Positions 34,681-46,480 of a DNA stretch of 64,000 bases are shown in pieces. Position numbers and translations under genes: made by a program. The stretch is from assembly GCF_014898055.3 (NCBI RefSeq), contig NW_023605194.1, positions 98,401,258-98,465,257 on the forward strand. Reading direction: 5' to 3'. The DNA is from Talpa occidentalis (lineage: Eukaryota; Chordata; Mammalia; Eulipotyphla; Talpidae). Within the stretch, counting starts at the first letter, position 1. Every line of letters starts with the position of its first letter. A model generated the notes under the pieces. That model was not told the DNA's origin. It worked only from the letters and a program-made list of their open reading frames with translations, and ran no database searches.

Positions 34681-35340
34681 GCTTAGAGTGAAAACCTTCG
34701 ATTTATTGTATTTTTTCTAGGATTTAGTCATTTAGATCCTCTACATTTATATAATTTGTTCTTCTTTTCCTGTTTTTCTGATGTTAATTTGATTGTTTGA
34801 CCAGCCTGAGAAGAACCCACAGGGTAGGGGGAAATTTCCTTTCTGTCCTTACTTACCCAATACCATCAAGATGTTACAGATTTTGTTCTCTTTCTCAGTT
34901 ATCTGACACACTGATCATTGAAAAGAGGCCAGTGGCTTTCTTGTTTTACATATGAATGTTCTGGCTTTATATGAACACAATGACCTCTCTGAGTCTAGAG
35001 AATTAAAAAGGACAATTTCATTTGGTATATTACTGATCAAGTGAGACCTTTGCTTTAAATTTTAAGGATTATCCCTGCAACTATCAGTAGGTAGAATGAA
35101 ATATCTAACATTAATACCCACAATTACAAATGTTTATTGATTATCTTATCAAATAGCATGAGTTAGATAGTATTACCTCAACTAGTTTCCTTTCTGTGTG
35201 GTAGGATTTATTATTTTTTAATTTAATAAAAAATAAAATTTTAATTCATAAGAGATTTGAGATTTATGAAAATTAAAAAAATGAAATGAATGGAAGTTAA
35301 GCAAGTGTTAGTACTCTGTCTGTGTGTAGAAAAGCAAGAT
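34681..35340. other. Unique sequence, nothing identified
   Basis: No gene or repeat recognised; perhaps a very weak MIR trace near 35100-35200. Confidence 0.5.
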
Positions 35341-35357
35341 CAAAACTCAAGCCTTTG

Positions 35358-35690
35358 GGGCCTCCCCTGTGGTGCAGCGGGTTGAGCACTGGGTTGCGAA
35401 GCTGCCTGCAGCCTCTGCAGCGTCTGTTTGATCCCCGGCTGCTTCCCGGCTACCGGAGGAGGGTCCCACATGGCGCACAGACCTCTCCTGCCGCCCGCTG
35501 CTCCCCTCAGCAGTGTACTTCGTTGGTCTGCCTGTTCTGCTCTCCGCTCTGGCTCTGGTGAATTCTCTCACCCTCCAGCGCTTCTGACTGTACCCAGTGC
35601 ATGTATAAACAAACAAACAAACAAACAAATAAATAAATAAATAAAACATGCCTCTATAAAAAAAAATAAAATAAAATAAAAAAAAAAAAA
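35358..35690 (+). mobile_element. Young tRNA-derived SINE with CATGCCTCTATAAAA tail
   Basis: Imperfect TSD caaaactcaagcctttg (35341-35357) against acaaactcaggcctttg (35690-35706). The head is GGGCCTCCCCTGTGGTGCAGC. (AAAC)n/(AAAT)n is followed by 'acatgcctctataaaa' and an A-rich tail, as in the copies at 9465 and 20257. Confidence 0.92.
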
Positions 35691-35706
35691 CAAACTCAGG
35701 CCTTTG

Positions 35707-38276
35707 AATTCCAATTCTAGTATTCTTTTCCACTCTCTAGAATCATTGGTTTCCAGGAGGAAATACAAGTTTTCGGGTATCAAAGAGGAACCTCATTCCA
35801 TGAACTCTCCTCATAGAAATGAGTTAGGAATATCTTCCAGGAAGGCTGGAATGGTTAATAAGTAAATAATATTTTCTATTTCCTCTCATATATACAACTC
35901 TCCAGTTAATACAATACATAGGAAGAATAATTTTATAATCATGTAGATGGCACTATGAAAACGGTAAGTGCCCTTATGCTTTTCCATAAATAGGTGTAAT
36001 TATCTATTTTTTTCTTGCAAATGAAAAAATTGAGCTTTGGGTAAGTAATTTTCCCAAGATCATAGTTTCTAAAAAGAAGAACCAAGATTTCTATACTTGT
36101 CTATCAAATTTTATAACTCCTGCCTAATTTATTTGTAACTTAATTGTAACTTGTTCATCGGATATGTACAAGGTGAGACAAAACAAATAATCTTTTGCTA
36201 CTATCAAGTAAAACCAATAATTCAGACTCAAACAAACCAAAGTGAAAGTTTTTATCTCTCATCAGCTTCTCCATTTCTCCACTCTCAAAATCATGGGATA
36301 GCAATTAACTGAACAAACTGAAAGGAAACAAGTCAATATTTATAAGTGATTTTTAAATTTTAATTATAATACTTTAGCCTCTATTTCTGGACATCAGAAG
36401 GATACAATTACCTATTTATATGTGTTTCTCACAAATTATGAATTTGGGGAATTGAGGGATAAGATTGGAAGATTTTTGTTTTATCCCATCTGCATTTTTA
36501 AATAGAAGTTAAGGGAAGCAGATTTGTTTTGAAGTACTGAGTCCTGACTCAGTCAGTATTCCCAGGCCAATTATTGCTTATCATTAATTCATATTTTTAC
36601 TGGGGACTGAAAGTCCTCATCTGGTTGGCTGAACAAGTATGTTATTAATTCTTTCTCTCTTTTCATGGCTTGATTCTTTTCTGAGATGGCAACTTAAATC
36701 AGATGTAGGAAAGAAATCCTCTTTGGAAAAACAAGAATGTTTTTATTTATTCTAACTTGGGTAATCTGAAGTCTGCCCTATCTGGAGCATTAAAATATTA
36801 TGTGCTTGATCAACCAAGAATGACAACTGTTCAGCTTCACAGAATATCTGTAAGGAAATCATCTCCCTGTGGCTTTTATAAAGCACACACAGTGCAGTCA
36901 ATAGATCTTCAGTTCAATATGATATTTGTTTTATGTAATCAAATAAATAGCACATTTATCCAGAGAGTGTTAATGTAATAGTACGATTATCAGCAAAGCA
37001 GACTTTTACACCCATGCTATAATGTAATGATGTATGTGAAATTTCAATAATGGCTTTCTCTGTCGGGAAAAGGAGATCATTAATTGAATTGGTTTCCCAT
37101 CAGAGAGTGGTAATCATCACTGTTTCTAGTGGTGCTGATTTTTTGTATGAACACAAAATACCAACCTACATTATTCTTAATGACATTTTCAGAGATAATC
37201 AGGATATTAATTCAAGTTCCTTTTGCATTTCCCAGATCTTTATATTTGCTAATCATTTACTCCAATTCTTCTCTCAAGGAATATATGGAGACCCTGAGAG
37301 GGATATTAGTAAGACAGTTCCCTAGTGGAACTTACAGTTTCTTAAAGGAGACAGATGTGTCAATAGATAATTGAATGCAATGAGTTAAGTGCCATGTCCA
37401 CTTTTTACCTTGTTGTATATCTCAGTCAACCCAATCATTTTATCAATACCACCGATAGTTTCTCTAAAAGGCAAATTCAATACATATTTTCTGTCTTAGT
37501 TTGTCTCCTGGGTGCATTTCCTAGTATGAACTCTTTCCACTCTTTTAAACATCTTTTGGCTCTTGGTTTCTGTAACATTACTTAATCCTACGGGGTTTTT
37601 TTTTTTGTTGTTGTTCTTTTGTTTTAAACCTTCATGAGTACTCTTTCTATTTTTAAAGGGCTCTTGTCTATATATACTTTAGTGGTTTCCAGAACTTTGT
37701 TTCATTTCACTCTGCACATTCACCATTATTTTAGTTATCATCTTTAGACTAATGGCAAAATTTGACTAGCCAGAATTGTGATGGCAGAAGGAGGAAGGGA
37801 AAAGACAATTTAGGAATAAATGAGGACTTGGTGAGGTAGAGAAGGGAGCCTAAGGTCTAGGGCCAACATATTTTGAAGGTAGGGTAGGAGCCCAGATGGA
37901 ACTTCAGATGCCCTATAATTTTAGGGTTAAAGATCAGAAACTGCCTCCATATTACCTTCTCAGATATACTTAGATACTAACATTTTGTCTGATTGAAATG
38001 GACAATCTTTTTCTAAAAAATTTCTTCTGTTTCTAAATGCTGCTCAGAAATTTAAGAGTGTACAGTTCCTCTCCTCTGTTCTGATAACAAACACAGTGAA
38101 ATTGTATTTAATTTGCAACACATTTTTTTTTTCTTTCAGTTGAGGCTTGTGTAAAACACGTCACCCTAATTTGTTATGGAATTTGCTACCATCCTTGGAG
38201 AAGGGGATATATAGTAGGAGAAGACGCAGACAGAAAATACAGGCCCCCCTCTGCATAAGTGATAATCTGGAGGAGG

Positions 38277-38280
<4 letters not shown>
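35707..38280. other. Unique sequence with a MIR, possible conserved non-coding DNA
   Basis: A MIR relic lies at 35960-36070. The part at 36750-37180 is repeat-free with homeodomain-like TAAT clusters and no sign of coding. Near 37290-37380 there is a weak L2-like phrase. No exon was found. Confidence 0.45.
35960..36070 (-). mobile_element. MIR SINE relic
   Basis: 'gtgtaattatctatttttttcttgcaaatgaaaaaattgagctttgggtaagtaattttcccaagatcatag' is the antisense MIR centre (compare 'ccattttacagatgaggaaactgaggc...gtaacttgcccaaggtca'). Confidence 0.7.
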
Positions 38281-38317
<37 letters not shown>

Positions 38318-38340
38318 AGATAGATAGAGAGAGAGAGAAA
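38281..38340. repeat. (GT)17 followed by (GATA)/(GA) microsatellite
   Basis: A pure GT tract at 38281-38314 is followed by gatagatagagagagagag at about 38318-38338. It is likely length-variable between individuals. Confidence 0.95.
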
Positions 38341-38484
38341 CAGAGAGAAAGACAGAAACAACCACAAATTGCAGGGCTTCTCAATCTTTTCCACTTTGAT
38401 ATCTCTTAGAAAAAAGCCGATGTGGCAAACTTACAATCTGGAAGAATACGGGGCATTGTGACTTTCTTGTGTGTCAAGGTGAAT

Positions 38485-38765
38485 GTTTAAGAAAGATTAT
38501 GCTTTATTTGTTTAGTCTTTCTGCTCTGACTTACTTCACTTAGCATTATACCTCCCAGTTCCAAATGGCAAGAGTTTATCTTTTTTATAGTCACAAATGG
38601 CAAGAGTTTATCTTTTTTTATAGCTGAGTAGTATTCCATAGTGTATAGACACCACATCTTCTTAATCCACTCATCTGTCCTTGTACACTTAGGTTCTTTC
38701 CATAACGTGGCTATTGTAAATAGCACTGCAGCAACCACAGGAGTGCATGAGTCCCTTCAAATGAG
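38485..38765 (-). mobile_element. Older L1 ORF2 3' fragment (antisense)
   Basis: The minus strand reads FTIATLWKEPKCTRTDEWIK and [20 protein letters not shown], the ORF2 C-terminal region of an older L1, with a 29-30 bp internal tandem duplication at 38562-38590 and 38594-38623. Confidence 0.85.
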
Positions 38766-41700
38766 TGTATGAACTCAACTTTGACTACTAACTTCTGTTG
38801 TTTATTTCAATTATTGTATTTTCCAGTTTTGGACTCTTTCTTTGGTTCTTTTTATAGTTTCCATGTTGCCACTGAGATTTCTTCTCTGTTCATTAAGCAA
38901 CACTTCCTTTTCCCTGTACTTTTTGAAATATATTTTATTTTAATTTTTCAACATGTTATATTATCACATTAATGGTAATGCTTTAGAACCTTTGTTTGTT
39001 GTAAGTCCGGTATTTTGGCCATCTTAGATTTGGTTTCTTTGATTGCTTTTTTAAAAAAAATCTTTACTACAACATATTTTTCTTTTTATGTCCAGAGGTT
39101 TTTAGATTAAATATTGACTATGCAGTAGATATGTTTTTCAGATTCTGGATTCTGCCATATGCTGAAAAGAATTTTTTCTTTTTTTCAAAGATTTTTTTCT
39201 TGTATTAGAAATCAGTTCATTTTTTGATCACTTAAATTTGTCTAGACTTTATTGTGTGCTCTGCGATTGCATATTTATGGAAATTAAGTTATGTCATGAA
39301 TTTGAAAGAATCAGCTTTCAAAATCAGCCTCTCCTGCAAATCTTGTTAGAACTTGGTTTCAGGATTTTTTGAATGCCTAGAGCAGGTCTTATTAGGGAAT
39401 GATGCTTTCTCCTAAGGTATGGTGCTTCTGATGTCTTGGCTGCCAGCTCTCATAGGGTCAAACTGCAGTTCCTCCATGGAGTTGCTCTTTCTGCAACACT
39501 GCTTCACACCTAGTAACTCTCTTCTCTCAAACAGGAAAAAAAAAAACAAAAACCTACTATGTCTTAGTCTCTGTGAGGCTTTACACTAAACATAAAGCCC
39601 AGTTTGTGGCTGTGGACTCCCAGGAGATTCCCCTCATGTACACTTCTGTTCTCATCTGCACAGCTCAGTTTGGTCAAATGCTTTGACCTGCAAATTTCAC
39701 TCATTTCTGTTCTCTGCCTCCCCAGCTCGGCAGGTGTGCCATGCTCTTTGTTCTGTGCCAGTCCTTTGTTCTGTGGTTTGAAAATTGTACCAGACACAAG
39801 ATGGGGGCAACAGTGTGGCTTGCCTTGTGAGTTTTACACCTTTCTGACATTGCACTAGCACTTATTTTGTCCAGTTTTATAGTTACTGTGAGAAGTCTAG
39901 TTTAGTCTAGTTCAGTTTCATCGTGGGTGAGCCTTTCCTGCAAAGTATTTTTATACCTCTTTTCTAAATTACTGGTATTTCTCTAGGAGAAATTGTAAGG
40001 AGCTTCACTGAAAGGCAAAAACTAAAAAAAAATTATCAACACCAAGCTGCCCTTGAAAGAAATTCTAAAGGAGTTATTATTAAGGAAATGGAGCAATGAA
40101 TATTGAGGCAACACACTTAGCATGAAGATAGAGGAGCATAGTAGCAATGTGGCCCATTAGAATCAGAGACCAGATCATCCAATGCTGCAATGAATAACGT
40201 CGTATATGAGACTTTAATTTGTTAGTGCAAATATAATTCTAATAGTTAAAAGATATGTCCATCTAAAAATCTGATAATTCTTGTAAAGTTACTGTCTAAC
40301 AAAGTTGAATGCTAATCTTAAAATATTTTGTTTCTGTATATATTGCTGGCCTTTACTTTTATTACTTGTTTTGTTTGCAAAATCAGTATTCGTTGAAGTG
40401 ATGTGGAATGGTGTGTGTTCTAACAGGATGTGACATTAGAAAAAGAAACAACCTTTCCCACTGCCATCGGGGATTCTCCACAATTGTGAGACCTCTACCA
40501 AGTGCTGTGTATAGCAAAGTCAGTGTATTTCAGATCTCTGGAGAGACCTCAATTACAATTGACTGCCTAGGAAAAAGTGACAGCATAGCACTTATGCTAC
40601 TGAAAGTAAGAAAGAACTTTGTTACTTTCAAAATTTTGTACACATAGGTTACCCTCTTACTGAAATTGATTCCCATATGTGTTCTCAATTCTTCATTGTG
40701 ACTCAGAGTTGCTATTATAGCAAACCAGTTGTCATGAATTTTGCATTATTGTGATCATCCTTAAACATCTTTGCATGCTGTCTAAGCTCAGGAGACAAAG
40801 GTATTTACATATGTTTTCAGTCTACTTAAGAAGGATGTATACATGGTAATCCAACAGCTCATTTATTCTATGGTCTTGATAGGAAAGCTGGGCATACACA
40901 ATGCATTAGCTTGCTTATCGATTGCACGTATACAATGTAATGAACTATAAAGTAAATTACTTATAAAGATTTAAAGGTCAGCAGGAACAAAATGCAAAAA
41001 AAAATGTTGTTTTATTTTCCCAGAGGTAAATAAACTATTTATTGAGTCTCTGTAACTGATATATTTTATCTATCAAATGACTTCCTTTTGTTTACTTTGG
41101 AAATGGTTTCCTTCCACCATTTTACAATTTGTAGTTTGCAGATTTACAGGCATTGCTCATGACAAGTTAACAGGACAGTTAATTATTTCCATACCCACTA
41201 GAGAAAATAAAGTAGAAGCAATTATAAAATATAGTCACCTTGTTATGATGGCGACAGGACAGCATAGACCTGAGCTACTCAGAAGGTATTTTATTTGACT
41301 GGTATGAAGATAGTGAGTTATCTTGATTGTTCACATTTAGTTAAAGATTGAATTCCTTTTTCTACTCTTTTCACTCTTTGCCCCCTTCTCAATAATGCAA
41401 TAGATTAGTCTTAAAAAAAAAAAAAAGACATGATATCTGACATTCAGTAAGAGGAATCTAACAAGACCTAGCATTCCAAAATGAGCAGGGTGAAGATCAA
41501 ATGAATGAAGCCAGAGGACATATGGCTTAAATCTAATGTATCGATTTCCAAGTTCTAGTGATCATAAAATCATGTGATGATGTTTGTCATAAAACCAATT
41601 CTAAGATCTTACTTTGAATCGCCAATTAAGAAGTCCTGTGTAGAGGGTGAGTAGGGGGCAGTGACTAGGAATCTACATTTTAGTAAATGACCCTGCTGCA

Positions 41701-42274
41701 GATAGTCTGCCTATATATAGTGCATGGTGAGAGAGAGCCAACATCTATTGAGCTGTCTCCATCTAGCAGGTCAGAGGTTTAACCAGAGCATCACTGATAG
41801 AGTTGCATTTCAGTTCTAAAGAGGATATACTTCTTTCATCTAATTTAATCTTCCTGGAAGATTTGAATTATACTTTTACATGAATCTGAGTTCTCATGAA
41901 GAGATAGATATAAGTATTAGGATAGCTCACACCTTCTATCAAGCAAAGGTAGTTGAAATTAATAGTTTCATTTCAGTTGTGCTGCTTTCCTTTGACATTT
42001 GTGACTTGAATCCAGATTTAATCTTTGGCAACTGGTATAGATTCCTCTTGAGAACAGAGTTTGAGTTCCTCAGCCTTGGAAGGTTCCTATAGTCATGAAG
42101 GAATCACACATACAAGCGAGGGGAGGCCAGATCTACCACTGTTCATCCAACATTGCATACCTTCTCTCCCACACATGAGTTCTGTGAAAACAGGGTCACC
42201 TGTGAAAGGATGATGTGAGCTGTGGAAAAGAAATCATTACTGAATTATGATGGGGATTTCTAAACTTAATTATC
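38766..42274. other. Unclassified and unique sequence, no gene confirmed
   Basis: 38780-39900 resembles a common ancient interspersed repeat ('ttctttggttctttttatagtttcc...tgccactgagat', 'tttatgtccagag'), but I cannot name its family. 40427-40605 has exon-like boundaries (see findings). The rest is AT-rich unique DNA. Confidence 0.4.
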
Positions 42275-42290
42275 TTTAGTAGATATAGTT

Positions 42291-42569
42291 ATTTTAAGAT
42301 TTATTTATTTATGCTTACAAGAGCTGGGGTACAGGCCAGAGGGGTGTGTGGGGGTGTGTGTGAGAGGATTCACCAGAAACAGAGTGGGGAGCAGAACAGG
42401 CGGATTGACTGAAATACACTGCTGAGGGGAGCAGTGGGCGAGACAGGAGAGGTCTGCTGCATCATGTGGGTTGCTCCCTGGCCAGCTGGGAGATCGAACT
42501 TGTGCTGCAGAGGCTGTGGACAGCTTCATAGGTTGCGTCCTAACCCCTTGTACCACCAGGGAGGTCCAA
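42291..42569 (-). mobile_element. tRNA-derived SINE, older subtype (antisense)
   Basis: Exact 16-bp TSD tttagtagatatagtt at 42275-42290 and 42570-42585. The tail is (TAAA)n after CTTGTAAGCA on the minus strand. A short GT-rich expansion (about 42345-42362) lies inside the body. Confidence 0.92.
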
Positions 42570-42649
42570 TTTAGTAGATATAGTTTTAAGTCATAAGTGA
42601 GGGAAATTTTTGTTGGATTGGATTGAATATACTGCAATAGGCAGAGTAA

Positions 42650-42960
42650 GTTTTTTGGTCTGGGAGAAGTCAGGGGTTGATAGCAGTAGCAGTTCTATGT
42701 GATCTTGAGTCAGGAGAACACCTGGCATGTGTGAAGTACAGCAAGGAAACCCTCATGACTGGAGATGCAGAAGTTGGAAACAGTGGGAGTAGATGATATC
42801 AGAGAGTTTTTCAGAGACCTGATCATGACCAATCATTTTAACCCTAGTGTGGATTTTGGATTTTATTCTGCTATATGGAAATGCACTGGGTGATATGAAT
42901 ACAAAACTGACATTTTAAAAAGATCATTGCTACAGTCTGGGGAATATATCAATTGTGAGA
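42650..42960 (-). mobile_element. L2 LINE relic (antisense)
   Basis: 'ttgatcttgag', then 'gtgtggattttggattttattctgctatatggaaatgcactgg', then 'gacattttaaaaagatcattgctacagtctgggga' matches antisense L2 ORF text ('actttggattttattctgag...', 'aaaggatcactctggctgc'). Decayed. Confidence 0.55.
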
Positions 42961-43140
42961 ATCATATCATGAAAAACACTTCATCATCTTATTTGCACAT
43001 TCAATGATAATGTGCAAAAATCAATTCATATATTTTGTTCCCAAACTTAAGAGAAAAAGTGTGCACAACAATTATTATTCTATTATTCTATTATTCTATT
43101 AGATGTTATACCACATGATGATATGCCTTTTAAGATGTAG

Positions 43141-43400
43141 TGCTTGCTGCTATGTTCATTTCCAAGTTTTGGAAATGACCTAAGTGCCCAAAGAGAGATG
43201 AGTGGCTTAAGAAGATGTGGTCTAGCTTTCCTAACACTGTTTATTAAAAAGACTTTCCTTTCTGCAGTGTATATATACTCTCAGTTCTTTTGTGGTAGAT
43301 TGACTGTCCATATAAGGGTGGGTTTATATCTAGACTCTCGAATCTATTCCACTGGTCTCTGTGACTGTTTTTGTTACAGTGTATTATAATTTAAAAAATT
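43141..43400. mobile_element. Two joined L1 ORF2 pieces in opposite orientation
   Basis: 43141-43220 is sense ORF2 near its 3' end (compare 'gaaatgacctaagtgcccaa', 'gatgagtgg...aagaagatgtgg'). 43221-43400 is antisense ORF2 from further upstream ('tttcctaacactgtttattaaaaagact', 'tattccactggtctctgtg'). The order is the opposite of simple twin priming, so these may be two elements or a rearrangement. Confidence 0.6.
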
Positions 43401-44849
43401 AAAAATGGTATATATAAAAACTGTAATATTTTTCCTGTCTTAGTAAGAAGTTTTAGTGAGAAGTCTTAGTAAGTTTTAGTAAGAAGACTTAGTAAGCAGT
43501 CAAAATGAGCAATACATACAGCCTGTTTCTCCAGAAATATAAATTAAGGCACCAAGAGGAGCAAAGTCAGATAATTTAAGAAAAAAGGAAATACAAATTA
43601 AAAATAATAATTTTTTTAAAGTTATTAGGACTCACTCTTGCTTTCCCAGTTTCAAATTACACACTGGTGTCTCAGTTCAGATAGCGTTGTTGATAGGACA
43701 TGTAGACAAATTAATCTTCCTCATTCTCTCTCTCTCCCTTCTTGTAAATAGACCTTTTTTTTTTTTTTTTTTTAAGTTACAAGAACTCAATTACAACCAA
43801 GAGAGCTAGAGTCAAAGGCTAAGGGAACAAGGAAAAGGGACTTCCAGGAGATAGCAAGACATTACCACTTTAAGACTTTTTTTTTAAATGTCTTGGTGAT
43901 CCTCATTAAATTTTCTTTATTTTTAGAATAAGCTGAAATGTTCCTGGACTATTATGAAATAACTAAAAAAAAAAAAATAGGATAATATATTCACCATGTA
44001 AGCCAGGAAGGCCTTAGAGAAAAAGAATATGACATTTTCCCTCACAGATGAGTTTCTTGGTAAATTAGGCTCTAAATGTCTGTGAGAAATTATTTCTGAA
44101 AAAATGAGATAATACCCCAAAACGAAATAGAATATATTATCACTGAAGACAAACTTACATATTTTACTCTTCCCAGTAAAACAATAAATTATATCTATTT
44201 TGTCAGTAATGGACTATTAGTGGGCTAAAATTTAATTTAAAATGAGGGAATTAAGTCAATTTATTCTATTAGGGAAATAATAAACTAGAAATATGACCTT
44301 TTCATCTAAAAGTGGGAAGAAATTTGATAATCTAATTGATTTCTCTTTGAGATATGTACTTTAATCATTTATGCTGTTGCACCATTGGTCCTTCCCATAA
44401 AAAGTAAATAAAATAATTTTCATTTACTGTGAATAAAATATTTCACAATTTTAATATATTTCTTGGAAGTACAATCATCTATGTTTTTTTCTGCATACAA
44501 TTATTATTATTCTAAAGATGAGGAACTACATCTGAATTTATGGATTTAAGGCAATAGGAGAATGATTTACCATTTCTGTAATGGTAAATTATTTTTCAGC
44601 TCTAAACATAGGCAACTGTGAATGGCTTGTTTTTTCTTCTTTTTATCAAAGTAACGCTAGTTTACTATATAGATTTAATTGTTTTCAACTGTTTTCACCT
44701 CAGCAACTGTATATTTCATACAGTACCCTCTGGCAAATGTCCTATCACCAGGCACTACCAAGCTTTTTCCTCTCCTCTCCCTCCCCACTCGTAGTTTTTG
44801 TTGTATTTAATTGCTTTAACTTTTCTTCATCTTGCACAAATGAGTTAGC
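43401..44849. other. Unique sequence, no gene seen
   Basis: It contains a degenerate tandem of 'agtaagaagtctt'-like units (43440-43500) and T20-type runs near 43752. No coding signal. Confidence 0.5.
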
Positions 44850-45235
44850 CGTACTTATCTTTTGTGTGATGATTTACTTCCCTTAGCCTAATTCCCTCAA
44901 GGTCTATCCATGTTATTGAAAATGACAAGATTTCATCTTTTTTTAATAGCTGAGTAATATTCCACTATGTGTATATAACAATTCTTTTTAATCTACCTGC
45001 CCATTGTTGGGCATTTGGGTTGTTTCCATATCTTGGCTATTGTAAACAGTGTTGCAATGAACGTGAGCATGTATATGTCTTTACAAATTAGTACTTCCGT
45101 GTTCTTCAGGTAATTACCCAGAACAGGGATTACTGGAGCATATGATAGATCTATTTTTAACTCTTCAGAATCCTCTATACAGTTTTTCAAGTGGCTATAC
45201 CAATTTACATTCCTGTCAACAATTCATGATAGTTC
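44850..45235 (-). mobile_element. Older L1 ORF2 3' fragment (antisense)
   Basis: The minus strand reads the ORF2 C-terminal region, with ALFTIAKIWKQPKCP homologue (TLFTIAKIWKQPKCPTMGR), and upstream VIPVLGNYLKNTEV. The + strand carries 'agctgagtaatattccactatgtg'. Multiple frameshifts. Confidence 0.85.
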
Positions 45236-45644
45236 TTTTTTGACTCTGATAACAGCCATGAATGAAAATTTAGTACCTACACCACTATTGTTTTGCATTC
45301 ATTTTCTTGTTTTATTGTTGCTCTCCCTTTGCTTTTGAGCAGACTATTTTGTAAACTCACAGACTTTGGACTATGAAAGACTCTTAGATTAGAGCATCAG
45401 AAGCTTTTATTGTAATGTAAGATTTTTTTTAGCTGCATGTCTAGGAGGTGGTTTTCCATCCATTGTTTAAATACTTTCAATAAAAGCAGTTGAAACTTTT
45501 CCAAACACATGAATGAAGAGCAGTGATACTTTTCCCAGACTCTCTTGAAAGTGGAGGTTTAGTATTTGCTAAGTTTATACCAGTGAGATGTGAGCTCCAT
45601 TTTCAAATGAAAGATTCAAAAACACTAATTTGAAAGAAAAGTTG
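45236..45644. other. Unclassified sequence between two L1 fragments
   Basis: No gene recognised. It could be internal L1 or flank. Confidence 0.4.
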
Positions 45645-45890
45645 CATTCCCATCTTTATTACAGTGTTATTTACTATAGCTAAATTATGGAAACAACCTA
45701 AGTGCTCCCAAACAGATGAGTGGATCAAGAAGATATGTTCAAGATACGCAATGGACTACTACTCAGCCATCAAAAAAGATAAATTCATGCCACTTGCGGC
45801 AACTTGGATGGAGCTGGAAGGGATCATGTTAAGGAAAATGATAAATTTGGGATGGTATCACAAATATGTGGAATATAAAGTAAACTGAGA
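45645..45890 (+). mobile_element. Older L1 ORF2 3' fragment
   Basis: The sense frame reads [20 protein letters not shown] and then the MDYYSAIKKDKFMPLAATWM block followed by ELEGIM, the conserved ORF2 C-terminal landmark. It ends abruptly at the SAE1 remnant with no clear A tail. Confidence 0.85.
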
Positions 45891-45892
45891 GT

Positions 45893-46480
45893 TTTTTTTC
45901 TGTTGGTATCAGGACCATCTTCTTCTCTTTGGCTTACTTTGACAACTTCCTGTTTTATCCTCTACAAATTCATGCTCTCCAGGATTGGAAAATGTGTATG
46001 CATAGTAGCCAAAAACATCTCCTATAAAGAACTTGATGCTATTTTTGTGACAGACCTGGTCAGCTTCAACTATAATACCTGCTGGAGCAGCAAATCAGGC
46101 ATATAGCATCAAACTGAGTGAAAAACCACTGAGGTTTCTTGTCTATGTTCTCAGTGTCCACTTTCATATCCACCCATAGGGCTGAGATTCTAGGCCTTCT
46201 CCAAAAAGGCTTTGCCCTTTTCTGCCAACAGACTTTATATGGGTCAGGAACAGAGCCCTGGAGTTTTCTGGAGATACATCTTCATGATCCAGCAAGATCA
46301 GTCCTGTCACTTCCCCCAGGATGAGATGGCAATTTCAGTCCTGAATCCTTTCATGCCTCTAAAAAGCATCCGGGAGGCCCGCAACCTTTGCTGACTCTCC
46401 AATGCCCAGGGATGGGTCAGCTGGTTATACAGAGTTGCTTCCTCCTCGCTGATGCGTCTGCCAACCTTCTCTGTTTTTTA
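45893..46480 (-). pseudogene. SAE1: SAE1 processed pseudogene fragment
   Basis: Read on the minus strand and following several frameshifts, the sequence matches the N-terminal half of SUMO-activating enzyme subunit 1, the AOS1-like partner of UBA2 in the SUMO E1. Matches run in order: ISEEEA...LYNQ, then ALESQQRLRASR, a GMKGF segment, 'DHEDVSPEN'-like text, a 'KVDTENIDKKPQWFFTQFDA' region, 'KNSIKFFIGDVFGYYAY', 'GEHEFVEDKT' and a final EDGPDTNR near 45900. The segment crosses several coding-exon lengths without introns. It has many stops and frameshifts and lacks the C-terminal half. No TSD was identified. Clearly dead and older than the MRPL42 copy. Confidence 0.82.
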
